From Cohnella ginsengisoli (GTDB taxonomy: Bacteria; Bacillota; Bacilli; Paenibacillales; Paenibacillaceae), in assembly GCF_029525555.1 (NCBI RefSeq), contig NZ_JAPDHZ010000002.1:595868-659867 (forward strand): 64,000 nucleotides of DNA. Direction: 5' to 3'. Below, in pieces: positions 19,475 to 29,306 of this stretch. A model generated the notes under the pieces. That model ran no database searches. It was not told the DNA's origin and saw only the letters and a list, made by a program, of their open reading frames with translations. Made by a program: the position numbers and the translations under genes. Each line of letters starts with the position of its first letter. The stretch's first letter is position 1.

Positions 19475-19708
19475 TTATCTTATCGAACGGTTTGTTGCGA
19501 AGCACATATTAATTAGCTCCTGCGCTACCTTCGCTTGGGATGCACGCATTTTTGCGATTATTTCCTGACGAATGGACTCTTCTCTCAGTTCTTGAATCGT
19601 TCCATTCTGAGCCAATTCCATTACTATCTCAGTTGCTTTTTCTGCACCCTTACAAATTAGATAAGCTGTCGGATTAATGGCAAACAACATCTTTTCTTTA
19701 ATGCTCAT
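19475..19708 (-). CDS. Small hypothetical protein
   Basis: 77 residues. The N-terminus MSIKEKMLFAINPTAYLICK is followed by a charged helical stretch (ELAQNGTIQELREESIRQEI) and AKVAQELINMC. It looks like the front part of a small cytoplasmic helical protein and may be cut short by a shift near its end. I do not recognise the family. It lies 145 bases downstream of the 220-aa hypothetical gene in the same direction. The ribosome binding site is weak. Confidence 0.45.
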   Translation of the reverse strand: MSIKEKMLFAINPTAYLICKGAEKATEIVMELAQNGTIQELREESIRQEIIAKMRASQAKVAQELINMCFATNRSIR

Positions 19709-19852
19709 GTTTTAATATTCATATTTTAATCACCTATGTTTTTTATATGAGCCCAATCGTTCTAAAATTCGCCTAAAACTGCTCTGTTCCTTCATTTAAC
19801 GCAAAGTAACTTTTCGTTAATAAATGATTCCGACCTCTCCGAATGCGATCTT

Positions 19853-20513
19853 TTAATTCTGAAACTCAAATGCATAAGAGCCTTTTTTTGTATGTATCGA
19901 TGTGTTCAAATACCCCAGATGCTCCCACACCACAAAACGTGTAAAACTTCACCACAACGGCTTCCTCTGTAACGGTTACTTGAGGTGTAAAATCAGGCGG
20001 AACCCTTCTCCAATCTAGATCCCAATATTCAGGAATCACGCTTTCTTCTCCCTCGATGTTGGGAACATAGATATGAAAATGCCCCCAACTGATTCCGTGC
20101 CACATTTCACCGAAAGCTAGGGCTTCACGCAAAAACAGTGATGCGCACATATAAGACCAAGGTGAACCGTCACCTTGGATTCCATCCATTAAGTTCTCAA
20201 ATGATCCTTTGGGATTGGGTGGAGAAAACAAATCATTCCCCAAAAACAAATCACTTGCTTGATCATTTTCCGAGGCTTGTACGGCTCGGATGATTCCATT
20301 ACCATTTAAACCGCTTCGGTATAAATAGGATTTAAAGATAATACCCTCTCTTGCTCTTAAGGGTTTGAATACGTCAAGTAATGCCTTGATATCATAGTCC
20401 GATTTACTCCAGCCATCGATTTCGAGTTCGCTTGATTGAATTTTTATTGCTCTTTGTGCTTTTTCACGTAATCGGATTAATTCATTCACCGAGTAAATGT
20501 GTTCAGTTTCCAA
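19853..20513 (-). CDS. Hypothetical protein, second gene of a two-gene unit
   Basis: About 219 residues after removing one base from T7 (19883-19889), which changes the end to THTYKKG-type sequence followed by SYAFEFQN and a stop. No signal peptide or membrane segment. It has aromatic-rich motifs (WHGISWGHFHIYV, EYWDLDWRRVPPDF), suggesting a beta-rich fold. I do not recognise it. It starts 69 bases after the 404-residue unknown gene in the same direction. The two may act together as an unrecognised system, perhaps with the convergent GTPase. Confidence 0.6.
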
Positions 20514-20582
20514 ATTAACTCCACCTTTAAAAGTGCTTTTAAAACATCTTTAGTGGTGCTAATAGACATCTATTGATGCAGC

Positions 20583-21797
20583 CTATTTAAAACTCCCGTT
20601 CCCACCCATTCCTTCTCTATCATAGGCAGATAAATTAAAACCAAGTCTAAGTTCGGCTTGATTTCCATGAACGCTTTTTCCAAGATGCGTATAAATTCTA
20701 AGATCCTTATCCATATAATTAGGACTTACATTCTCATTTTTTAGAAATCTTTTTTCAAGATAACATAATAATTGATCATCAAGAGTGAAGTTGAGTGTTT
20801 TAATAAGGCGCTGAGCAAAACGTAAATATAGTCGAGAGGGTAACCCATTTTGATTCAATGCATAAAAGTAAATGCTTTTTGAGAAATATGGATCTGCCAA
20901 ATTACTGCCGTAGTGAAATCTAAGCACTCTAACATTATTTTTATCGATTAGTACCAACTGCTCTTTTCTACTACTATCAATAACCAGATTATATAACTTC
21001 GAAAATTTCAAGAAAGCTCTATTTATTAGTTTTTTTGTATCCAATATTAGCCATTTTATTAAGTTTATTTTCACCATATCCTGATATAGAAGAATAAATA
21101 TCAGATTCCATAGAAATTGGTAAATTATCCGACTGTATTATTATATTTATATATTTCCTTAGAACTTCATACTTGTCATATGAGTAAACATCACTTAGAT
21201 CTTCAAAATATGTTTGTGGATCTGTCATGCTAGAGTTCTTTTGCGTAGGGTCAATTTCTCCTTCGTGTACAGCTTCCCAATATAAAACTTCTGAATCAAA
21301 TGAATCACCAGGATCAGAATTTTTATTTTTATATTTCATTTGATATCTATCGTAATCGGTTATCTTGTTATCATTCAAAAACATTATTTTTGTATAATTA
21401 AGTACGTTTTCAGCAATAATTATTTCTTCACCATTTTTCGAAAGAAACTTCGAAAGATTAAGTACGTCGGGATTATTCATTATTTGCTCATATTCATAGC
21501 CTTCTTCAATAATCTGATCATTTCTATAAAAATGAGACCTCAAATAATCCTTCGCAAACATCAACGAAATACTAGTACCCTTTTTTTGAAAACAAAGCTA
21601 ATAAATCGGATAAATATGTGCCCCCTGGACTGTAATCCATGTCACTGAGCGTATACAATCGCTCTTCAAAAAAAGCCCTTAATGTCTTTATAGCTATTCT
21701 CTTTTTTTTTAAAGCTTAAGTAGTCATCGACAAATTCTTCGCTTGAATAATAATTACTATCGGGTTCAAATTCGTATTCATCGTCTTCATAAAACAC
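20583..21797 (-). CDS. Hypothetical protein, about 404 residues (three frameshifts)
   Basis: Reading from a GTG at 21797 with AAGGAG 8 bases upstream and removing one base from A7 (21668-21674), T7 (21581-21587) and T7 (21030-21036) gives one continuous protein. Its N-terminus is very acidic (FYEDDEYEFEPDSNYYSSEE) and its middle is rich in Tyr, Asp and Asn. Near the C-terminus NQAELRLGFNLSAYDREG precedes the end. There are no membrane segments and no recognised motif. Acidic, low-complexity N-termini of this kind occur in immunity and DNA-mimic proteins, but this is only a possibility. It forms a unit with the next gene downstream. Confidence 0.55.
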
Positions 21798-22039
21798 ACG
21801 AACAGCTCCTTATAATTATATTCAAATGAATCAATGACTCTTACGCCCCAGAACACAACCCGTTCGGCTTATTTAATTCACATTATAAACCAGGAAAAAT
21901 TCAAGAAGACTCATAATTCTGCATGATTGTATTAGTTACAAGCCCACACCATTGACTTTTCTTTTTTTTCGGCTCATTTAAATTTCATTGTTGATTTACG
22001 AACAAAAGTAAACCACCCCATTTAGAGGTGGCACTTGAA

Positions 22040-22433
22040 CTATCGTTTTCCGAATTTATTTTTTGCCCAGAATCCGACAACTGCTCCTACTGCTACTGTT
22101 AGTCCACCATACACCCACTGTTTGTACTCCGTATCTTTTTTCATAGCTCGATCAGCCATTCGTTCCATTTGAGCATTCAACTCTTTTCTTTCTTCTGGAG
22201 TTAAATTTGGATTTTTTTAGTTGGTCTGCAAAACTATCCGTTACTTTATCGAGAATGTTAAATACTCTTTCCTGGACTTTGCTACCTTCTTGAACTAATT
22301 TGGTACACAACCCCAATAGAGCAGGGGCATATTCTTGTAAAATTTCAAAATCTTCGGCGGTTAATATTGTTTTATCGTATTGGTTGTTTTTGAACTTTGT
22401 AATAGCATTTCCAAGCGTAGTGATATCGCTCAT
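22040..22433 (-). CDS. Tail-anchored helical membrane protein (one frameshift)
   Basis: 130 residues after removing one base from T7 (22212-22218). The N-terminal 90 residues are helical (LGNAITKFKNNQYDKTILTA, then GLCTKLVQEGSKVQERVFNI). The corrected C-terminus gives a charged linker and a single membrane segment, QWVYGGLTVAVGAVVGFWAK, ending in basic residues. It is probably a tail-anchored inner-face membrane protein. Without the correction the anchor is lost. The start has GGAGG 7 bases upstream. I do not recognise the family. Confidence 0.65.
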
Positions 22434-22694
22434 TAAGGAGCCTCCTAGTCTAGGTTAGTTGAATCAGCACCTTCATCCATCCATCCATTACCATTCGTTA
22501 TCTAACTTTATCACGAATAATTTATAGAAACTACAAAATTTTTTCCACTAATCTGCCAGTTATTTAAATCAAAAATCAACAATAAAATTTACCAGACCCT
22601 ATTTTAAAAACAGTACAGGATTACTAGTTGCTAAGCTGCACCATTTGTACAGAAAAATCCCCGCAAAAATCGGCGGGGATTTTCGATAGGCGGA
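22434..22694. terminator. Intergenic region with the terminator of the AAA+ operon
   Basis: AT-rich. A hairpin with a perfect stem AAAATCCCCGC / GCGGGGATTTT is centred near 22668 and has T-runs on both strands. It ends the minus-strand operon that begins with the tandem AAA+ gene. Nothing else is recognisable. Confidence 0.8.
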
Positions 22695-23144
22695 TTAACC
22701 TGCAATTCCGTTACTAATAATGGTTGCTTTAATCTCTTCAATCTTTTTCAGTTCTCTAACATCCCAATAAATTTTAAAGGGAGCAACGAAGATGCCAGTG
22801 AATAGCGCCAGAACGCCCTTAATTAACGGCATGGGCATGCCACCTTTAATGAATTTGCTCATCAGCGTGTACGACCAATACGCCCCGAACAAACCATATC
22901 CCGTCACCAAAGTCGCAAACAACCCGCTGTCTCCCATGATGCCAAAAGCGATCCCGATCGCAAAGAAAATCCCCGACATGACGAATCCCTTGATTAACCT
23001 GTTTTTTACGATTTCGTTGTTTTGTACAAGGCAGCCTTCGCACATGAGCAAGGAAAAACGGCTCGAACATTCTCTGCAAAGCGCTCTTCCGCACTCCTGG
23101 CAGGTGGCCGACGCATCGACGCTCTCGTGTTTATAGCATTTCAT
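22695..23144 (-). CDS. Zinc-finger (B-box-like) membrane protein
   Basis: 149 residues. The N-terminal 40 residues hold a regular array of zinc ligands, CYKHESVDASATCQECG then ALCREC and CEGC, like a B-box or related double zinc finger. About three membrane segments follow (around residues 52-72, 78-95 and 105-125), then a charged cytoplasmic tail. Third gene of a minus-strand operon behind the tandem AAA+ ATPase and a small membrane protein. B-box-plus-membrane proteins of this shape are found in Bacillales without known function. It is likely a partner of the AAA+ protein at the membrane. GC content is higher than in the surrounding cargo. Confidence 0.75.
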   Translation of the reverse strand: MKCYKHESVDASATCQECGRALCRECSSRFSLLMCEGCLVQNNEIVKNRLIKGFVMSGIFFAIGIAFGIMGDSGLFATLVTGYGLFGAYWSYTLMSKFIKGGMPMPLIKGVLALFTGIFVAPFKIYWDVRELKKIEEIKATIISNGIAG

Positions 23145-23159
23145 ATATCTGATCCTCCC

Positions 23160-23463
23160 CTATTTGGTTACCAATTCAACGATCGATTTCGTGAGCTCAT
23201 CTATAAAACTGTACCGCGATAGGTAAGCGTAAAGATCCATAATCCAATGAACCAAGAACCACAAAAAAAACTACGCCTAATATCGGTTGAAGCCATTTGG
23301 GGCATAGTTGGACAAACAGCCATTTCACAAGCGTGTACGCTTCTCTCACCAGATAAAGAAAAACTTTGAACGGAATTTCTAGCAGATACTTGGCAAGGTT
23401 GTTGAAGAAATAATGGACCATCCCCGCGCGTACGGGCTCATCGGTTAATTTTAAGTCCGCCAT
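23160..23463 (-). CDS. Small membrane protein of the AAA+ operon (one frameshift)
   Basis: 100 residues after removing one base from A8 (23263-23270); uncorrected it ends earlier as 88 residues. Two or three amphipathic or membrane helices: MVHYFFNNLAKYLLEIPFKV, LVREAYTLVKWLFVQLC and PILGVVFLWFLVHWIMDLYA. It starts 3 bases after the stop of the tandem AAA+ gene, so it is translationally linked to it, and precedes the zinc-finger membrane protein by 15 bases. No recognised family. Confidence 0.7.
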
Positions 23464-23466
23464 TGG

Positions 23467-25629
23467 TCACCCCGTTTTCGCGATGGCTTCGATAATATCT
23501 TGTTCCGTGATTTCCTGGCTAACGGCCATGCCCGATTGTTTGATTCGCCTGACTTGAGCCATGCGAATCTTCCCGACAAAATCACGTCCCCATCTCGCGT
23601 TGCCATTAAATGTCCGTATCGATATCAGAAGATTATCGAGCACATGTGACGCGTGGAGACTCAGTTCCAGCTGATGTTCCGCCAGAATGGATCGGACGAT
23701 TTGCGACATCTCCGAGGCCGAGTATGAAGGAAAACGGAACGTGAAGGGAATTCGGGAAGGAATTCCCGAGTTGCTTCGCATGAGTTCTTTCATTTCATTT
23801 TCGTAACCCGCGAGAATGACAACCAGATTATCGCGTCTGTCCTCCATCGCTTTGATCAGAACCGCGATCGCTTCTGAACCAAAATCATTGCCCTCTTTCA
23901 CGAGCGAATAGGCTTCATCGATAAACAGCACGCCACCGTCTGCTTGATCCAGCAGTTTCTTCATGTTGTCTTCGGTGTGACCCACGAACTTGCCGATGAT
24001 TTGCGATCGATCCGCCTCGATGAATTGCCCCGTGGAGAGCATCCCCGCGGCCTTGAGAAGCTTGCCCAAGATGCGAGCCACCGTGGTTTTGCCCGTGCCT
24101 GGAGGGCCCGTGAAGGCCATGTGCATGCTCATCTTCTGGGATGATATGCCCGACGCTTCCCGCTCCTTCTCCGCCTCCACAAAGGAAAGGAAATCTTTGA
24201 TTTCGCTTTTGATGTTATCAAGACCGATCAATTGGTCAAGCTGCAGGAGTGCTTCCTTCTTCAACTGCTCGTTTTCGGTCTCGTATCGGGAGCGATTCAT
24301 TCCCGCCGCTTTGCGGATGTCTTCGCTCGTGATGACACCCGCTTCGCGGTCGTCGGAGGCGATGGATATCGCATGCTCTTTCAAGATGCGATCGACCAAG
24401 TGCCTGACCCATCTGCCGTTCCCGCTGATCTCACCGCGCCTGTGTTTGGTCCAGATGACCTCACGGAGTATTTCCGTGGCTCTAACGGTTTCGTAGCCCT
24501 GCAAATTCAGCATCATCTCGGCAAGGTCTGCGAGTTCATTCGGGCCGTAATCCCGAAATTTCAAATGATAAGGAATGCGGGACTTGAATCCTTCGTTCAT
24601 CTCCAAAAGGGCGTTCATGTCCGCTTGGTAGCCCGCCAAAATGACCATGAATCGGTCGCGTTTATCTTCCATCGCTTTGAGCAGGATATCAACCGCTTCC
24701 TGACCAAAGTCATTGCCTTCCTTGGACAGCGTGTACGCTTCATCGATAAACAGCACGCCGCCCATGGCATGTTCAATGAGACCGTTCATTTTCTCTTCGG
24801 TGTGACCAACATACTTGCCGATGATCTGGGATCGGTCACATTCGATCAAGGTGTTGGTTTCCAAAAATCCGAGTCCGTACAAAATATCCGCCATGATCCG
24901 CGCGACTTCCGTTTTCCCCGTGCCAGGTGGACCAGAAAAAATCATGTGCAGCGTCGGCTTTGAGACCACCGCCACTTTCGCGAGTTTGGCTAGCCCGACC
25001 AACTGATTCATGAAGCCTTTGATTTCTGCTTTAACTTCTTCAAGACCAATCATTTGATCGAGCTTATCAAGCGCCGCTTCCAGGATCTCTTCGCGATCCA
25101 AGCTTCGCTTGTCAGCCGAGACGGCTTCTTTCTCAGCGGGCCTCCTATGTAATCCGATCACGTGAAATACCACGGCTCCCGCCAGGACAAACACTGCTTG
25201 CCACCCGAATAAGTACCTCTTCAGCGCGTCGTAGGTCCAAGGATACAAAGCGATGTCGCTTTGGACCAATGAAGCGGGAACCAGCTTCAGTCCCCAAGCG
25301 TTTATGAGGATAACAGCCCAGATACTTAATATGGCTCCAATTATCGCGCTGAGATTAACTTTTGGGATGTTCTTCTTTGCGCGAGTGATGAGCCCCACCA
25401 CGAGATAATAAATCAATGCCCACTTCCAAGTCCCTTGCAAAACCAAATACCCTTCCGACTTCAGTCCCTTGGCGAGTAAGGACATTAAGGTGCAAACGAG
25501 CAACGGGGACCCGAGCCAAAATAACGCTTTGAACATCTGCTTGTGTTCAATGACGTCGGCGAGGCTGCGCCATATGGGACTTTTCTGTTTAGATGCTGTT
25601 TGCCTAATGATCTCACCTCGCATATCCAA
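23467..25629 (-). CDS. Membrane-anchored tandem AAA+ ATPase, CbxX/SpoVK type
   Basis: 720 residues. There are about four membrane segments in residues 33-160, then two complete CbxX/CfqX-type AAA+ modules. Module 1 has Walker A GPPGTGKT at 233-240 and Walker B GGVLFIDEAYT near 290-300. Module 2 has Walker A GPPGTGKT at 508-515 and Walker B GGVLFIDEAYS near 565-575. Both have the conserved RSQIIGK(Y/F)VGHTE pore-side loop. Relatives without membrane segments act in ESX secretion (EccA), sporulation (SpoVK) and Rubisco activation as protein remodellers. Here it leads an operon with two small membrane proteins, divergent from an XRE regulator. Frame intact. Role in the island unknown; a membrane-associated defence role is an inference. 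Confidence 0.9.
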   Translation of the reverse strand: MDMRGEIIRQTASKQKSPIWRSLADVIEHKQMFKALFWLGSPLLVCTLMSLLAKGLKSEGYLVLQGTWKWALIYYLVVGLITRAKKNIPKVNLSAIIGAILSIWAVILINAWGLKLVPASLVQSDIALYPWTYDALKRYLFGWQAVFVLAGAVVFHVIGLHRRPAEKEAVSADKRSLDREEILEAALDKLDQMIGLEEVKAEIKGFMNQLVGLAKLAKVAVVSKPTLHMIFSGPPGTGKTEVARIMADILYGLGFLETNTLIECDRSQIIGKYVGHTEEKMNGLIEHAMGGVLFIDEAYTLSKEGNDFGQEAVDILLKAMEDKRDRFMVILAGYQADMNALLEMNEGFKSRIPYHLKFRDYGPNELADLAEMMLNLQGYETVRATEILREVIWTKHRRGEISGNGRWVRHLVDRILKEHAISIASDDREAGVITSEDIRKAAGMNRSRYETENEQLKKEALLQLDQLIGLDNIKSEIKDFLSFVEAEKEREASGISSQKMSMHMAFTGPPGTGKTTVARILGKLLKAAGMLSTGQFIEADRSQIIGKFVGHTEDNMKKLLDQADGGVLFIDEAYSLVKEGNDFGSEAIAVLIKAMEDRRDNLVVILAGYENEMKELMRSNSGIPSRIPFTFRFPSYSASEMSQIVRSILAEHQLELSLHASHVLDNLLISIRTFNGNARWGRDFVGKIRMAQVRRIKQSGMAVSQEITEQDIIEAIAKTG

Positions 25630-25663
25630 ATGTTACCTGAGCATGCTTATTATATATGACTTT

Positions 25664-25704
25664 GTTCCTATCAGTAAACATTTTTTATTTATGTTCCCAT
25701 CAGT
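25664..25704. promoter_or_regulatory. Direct repeats between the AAA+ operon and its XRE gene
   Basis: GTTCCTATCAGT (25664-25675) and GTTCCCATCAGT (25693-25704) are 29 bases apart, close to three helical turns, in the divergent intergenic region of about 125 bases. They are likely operator copies for the XRE regulator. This is an inference from position and symmetry of arrangement. Confidence 0.5.
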
Positions 25705-25754
25705 TCATTCAAGCGAAGTTACGGCTAAACTACACTCGAAGTGGGGGTGTGGCC

Positions 25755-26101
25755 ATGGAAATACTTGAGCAGGTAGGACTAAGACTTCGCGAGATTCGTT
25801 TACATATGGGATTGACCCAGGAGCAAGTCGGGGGAGGCGGTTGGACTCTCTTATAGCTACATAGGGCGGATCGAACGCGGTCAGAAAAACATTTCCCTTC
25901 AAACGTTAAGTAAAATCGCAACTGTACTCGGTGTCTCGGAGTCCGAGTTTTTTTGTTTACGCGGGACAGCCGCAGCTGACTACTCCTAAGGATATAGAAA
26001 TAAAAGAGATCTTAACGGTACTAAACCGCCAAGATCCCAAAACGCTTTCAAAGGCAAAGAATATTCTGATTGAAACTTTAAAACAACTATCAGACCAATA
26101 A
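25755..26101 (+). CDS. XRE-family regulator (two frameshifts)
   Basis: About 114 residues when joined. A classic XRE helix-turn-helix: LRLREIRLHMGLTQEQVGEA, then VGLSYSYIGRIERGQKNISL and ATVLGVSESEFF, with a C-terminal helical dimerisation region ending in TLKQLSDQ. The frame breaks at G5 (25830-25834) and at T7 (25948-25954); one base removed from each gives the continuous protein. It is transcribed divergently from the tandem AAA+ operon with direct repeats between them, so it probably controls that operon. Read literally the gene would be broken inside the HTH. Confidence 0.8.
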
Positions 26102-26125
26102 AACCAACCTTAACTGGGATGCTAC

Positions 26126-26350
26126 TCAGCGTCCCTCGAACATCGAAAGAACTTTTTTCTTGCCTGGCTTTATTATCGTGCAATTTGCCCTTAAATAATA
26201 ACCGTCCGAAACCTTGATGGCTTCGTTCGTATAGGATTCAATTAACACGGCTTTCTCTGCGATCGCCCCATTGACCCAAACTTCAACAAATTCTTTTTTC
26301 AAGATTACTTCATCCAAATCTTCATTCGTTATTAGCTCTCGATTTTGCAT
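26126..26350 (-). CDS. Small hypothetical protein downstream of GIY-YIG gene
   Basis: 74 residues from the ATG at 26350, which has TTTGGAGG 6 bases upstream; an in-frame upstream ATG has none. The pattern of alternating hydrophobic residues (FVEVWVNGAIAEKAVLIESY, then IKVSDGYYLRANCTIIKP) suggests a small beta-barrel or SH3-like fold. It begins 22 bases after the corrected end of the GIY-YIG gene and is probably co-transcribed with it. No recognised family. Confidence 0.55.
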   Translation of the reverse strand: MQNRELITNEDLDEVILKKEFVEVWVNGAIAEKAVLIESYTNEAIKVSDGYYLRANCTIIKPGKKKVLSMFEGR

Positions 26351-26372
26351 GTGGAACCTCCAAATGTACATA

Positions 26373-27099
26373 CTAATGCAGTAGACTGTCGGTCTTGCTA
26401 TGACTCCCTTTTGCTCTTCGATTAATCGAATCTAACATCTGAGTTAAATGGCTCTTACCATACACTTTTAAATCTCTTAGCTCCAGATGCTTTAGTCTTT
26501 TTAAACGTATTTCTCGACTACCCCAAAAAAAGAGTAGCTACATTTAGGCAATAGTCTACGGGAAACTTAAATATGAATAGATTTTCACGTATCATATTTT
26601 CCATGTGATCCTCGGAAAAGTTATCTTCATAGCCGATACAAGCATATATTCTTGTAGTGTCCAGAGCCCTAAAACTATCTATGTGCAGCAATCCACTATC
26701 TGAACTGTTCACAAGGTTATCTAATGGTACCTTGTCCCTCCAGTGCTGCATTATTCGGCTTTTAATATTGTGAGCTATTCCAATATAAATTTGGCAGTAA
26801 TCATCTAATACCATGATGTAATACCCAGGCACATCATATATCGAGTTAAGATCAATAATTTCAATGAAATTATCTGAGGCTACTAACTTAGTTAGCTCAT
26901 CGTTAAATTCGATCCTTGACAGGGATTCAAAGTATTTCATATTAAGTTCAAATTTGTTCAGAATCCTCCCCTTCTTCTCCTCCAACTCATCAAAAGAATA
27001 GCTGGTAATGTCCTTAGGCCTTACGCCAATATAGTTATCGATGGTTAGTTTATGGCCACCTTCTTTATTTCGTAGCTTTATCCCAAAGTGAGTGGTCAT
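26373..27099 (-). CDS. GIY-YIG nuclease-domain protein 1 (one frameshift)
   Basis: About 242 residues after removing one base from A7 (26525-26531), which extends the product beyond an early stop. The central GIY-YIG core is visible as GYYIMVLDDYCQIYIGIAHN, then IKSRIMQHW with the catalytic Arg. The later metal-binding Glu is probably in SEDHMENMIREN. The N-terminal 90 residues are charged and helical. GIY-YIG enzymes cut DNA with a single metal ion and are common in restriction and mobile-element defence. It sits next to a second, different GIY-YIG protein. Confidence 0.75.
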
Positions 27100-27158
27100 A
27101 TATATTCGTTCCCCTTCAACTTAGCTTTACGCAGCGCCCTAAAATCTGAATTTCTAAA

Positions 27159-28009
27159 TTAATTAGCATTCAGCCCGAATGCCCTAGATCCCAGCTTTTG
27201 CTTGTATTTTTGTTCATGGGAGATGACTTGTGTTTTAGTCAGCGTTCTTGGCAACGCACTTAAAATTGAAAATTGAAAATGTTTGTACCTATCGGGTTCG
27301 AGGCTCAGTAATTCCATTAAGCGAGCATTTCCACCGTGTTGACTATCCACGTAGGTTTTCCAGCGCCCCAGGATACCCTCTTCCCCGCTTGCAGAGCCCA
27401 CGTACTGGCTGCCGTTCGTCAAATCAACGATTAAGTATACGCCCGCGACCGATTTCAGCATATTGTGCCAGACCCGATTGGGATCGGGATTCTTAATGAT
27501 CGTTGCAAGTTCATCATAGTTTAAAATCAGGTTGTCGAATCCAGGAAACTCTTTCACGTAACCCGAGGGCAAGATTTCAATTACTTGTTTGGGCAAGCCA
27601 GAGTCTATCCATTGGTGCCATCCTCTGGTCGACCAATCGATGACAAGCCGATCGATCATGTCGCCCAGAAGATCAATTTTTTTGAAATTCGTAATAGAAC
27701 AATGGCTGACTTAGGATATCCATATACGGGTATCCTTGAGGTGCTCCATGTTTTTCAATGTTGTACATTTCGCTAGTAATTTTTTTGATACGCACCAATG
27801 AAGATCGCTTTTCTTCCCTCTTCACCAAGGAAGGAAAGAATGTAATCGCAGTTACCAAATACATCATTACTCTGGATGCTTTGGTAAAACTCAAGCATGC
27901 CGATTTTATGTAATAACTTTGTGTCATAATTGGGATCTTGATGGCGTACCAATTTTACTTTGTTGGTCAGAGTAAAGTTCCTCATTCTCACTAATTCGTT
28001 TAAATTCAT
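27159..28009 (-). CDS. GIY-YIG nuclease-domain protein 2 (two frameshifts)
   Basis: About 282 residues when joined across T7 (27780-27786) and T7 (27677-27683). The N-terminal 150 residues have the motif LVIDWSTRGWHQW, recurrent in this family. The C-terminal nuclease core is GVYLIVDLTNGSQYVGSASG, then GRWKTYV with the catalytic Arg and HEQKYKQKLGSR with the metal Glu. The N-terminal domain is distinct from that of the neighbouring GIY-YIG protein. It follows the CoiA-like gene by 22 bases, suggesting a single transcription unit of nucleases. Confidence 0.8.
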
Positions 28010-28031
28010 ATACCTCTCCTTTTAAGACGAC

Positions 28032-29306
28032 TTAGTTACCGAAGGTATTCAATATCCACCAACCAAATTCGGATTTTGGGTCCATAATTTTTCCGAGCGC
28101 ATAGTTGATCGTACGCATTACATCCGCAAAACTTAAGCCATAATCGCCAAGATCACTTCGATGCTTCTTCATGTATTTAAATAGCGTTTTCGCTTCACTT
28201 TCCGAAATCCTTAAATGATTTAATTTCTCCATGTACTCCAGTACATCAATATCAGCTACTTCGATGGCTTTGGGAAGTGCCGTGACAGCAACTTCTTTAT
28301 ACGATAGTTCGGGTACTTTGGCAGCTGCCTGCTCAACCTCACGGGCTTGTTCCAACTTCCTGGCAACTTCATTCACGAAGTCAATACGATCCGCATCTTC
28401 TCGCTGCTTATCGCTCAGTAAGATTTCGTCCCGTACAATTAAAGCATTAGACATATGCATGCGGTAACCACGGGTTACAGCGAATGCTCGATATGGCGAC
28501 TGCTTCTCATCCAAAATCAATCGATAAACGGAGAAAGAGATCTCGTCTCCTGTTGAATGAACGTAATATAAACTGCGCACATCCACATCCATGGGGCCGT
28601 AAGCTTTGTAATGAAATAGATCCAGCAGTTTTTCATTAGGAAACTCGTCAACAATATCATTAATAAGCTGATCCCAGATCTGATCTTCTTCCGTTTTAAT
28701 GGCCAAATCGTATTCGGCTTCCCACAAGTGGAGCACGCGATGTTCGTAGTCATCCGCTAGTTCCCTGTCCTCGACAAACCAAATCGACTTTAATCCCTTT
28801 TCCTCGAAATACCGATTTCGCTTGTTGATCGTCTTTACCACTTTCTCGTCACCAATATTATGTACATTCGTAATTACAGAAATCGCGAATTCTCGTCCAT
28901 TCTTGTTCATGTAGATATCGGGATAATGCTTCCACTTCTCTGCTGCTTTTTCTTTATAACCGTACTCCACTTTTAAGTCAGGCTTGATGATTTCCTGACT
29001 CTTAAGTTCGGTGTAAATGATTTCTTTTATGACCGAATGCTTTTTGTTCTCCCGCTGCGTTTGGTTTCGATAGGTATCATACGCATCAGCCTCTTGGCAT
29101 GACTTGCCTTTTAAGTGCGCGAAATGAATTTCACGAACCTCTCCCGCTCGCAGTTGAAGTTTTTCATTACAAAAGGGACAGGACATAGCGCCCTTCTCGG
29201 CAATTCGCCTATACTTTTCAATTGTTCTTGCTCTGTCGGATTCACTGGACTTGCTGAGTTCGGTGTTGATATTGACGACAGTTCCTTCATATTGTGCGAT
29301 ATCCAT
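28032..29306 (-). CDS. CoiA-like competence/nuclease protein
   Basis: 424 residues, frame intact. The N-terminus carries the CoiA-type zinc motif MSCPFCNEKLQLRAG, followed by EIHFAHLKGKSC, the conserved FxH before the nuclease domain. The nuclease-like middle has YPDIYMNKNGREFAIS and later VEDRELADDYEHRVLHLW. CoiA proteins are PD-(D/E)XK-type nucleases promoting recombination in competence; relatives occur in defence islands. It is the first gene of a unit with the two GIY-YIG genes. It may provide a second nuclease to this group. Confidence 0.75.
   Translation of the reverse strand: MDIAQYEGTVVNINTELSKSSESDRARTIEKYRRIAEKGAMSCPFCNEKLQLRAGEVREIHFAHLKGKSCQEADAYDTYRNQTQRENKKHSVIKEIIYTELKSQEIIKPDLKVEYGYKEKAAEKWKHYPDIYMNKNGREFAISVITNVHNIGDEKVVKTINKRNRYFEEKGLKSIWFVEDRELADDYEHRVLHLWEAEYDLAIKTEEDQIWDQLINDIVDEFPNEKLLDLFHYKAYGPMDVDVRSLYYVHSTGDEISFSVYRLILDEKQSPYRAFAVTRGYRMHMSNALIVRDEILLSDKQREDADRIDFVNEVARKLEQAREVEQAAAKVPELSYKEVAVTALPKAIEVADIDVLEYMEKLNHLRISESEAKTLFKYMKKHRSDLGDYGLSFADVMRTINYALGKIMDPKSEFGWWILNTFGN

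Noticed and set aside
25986..26183. A 65-codon minus-strand frame over the XRE 3' end
   Set aside because: It overlaps the corrected end of the XRE gene and has no ribosome binding site.
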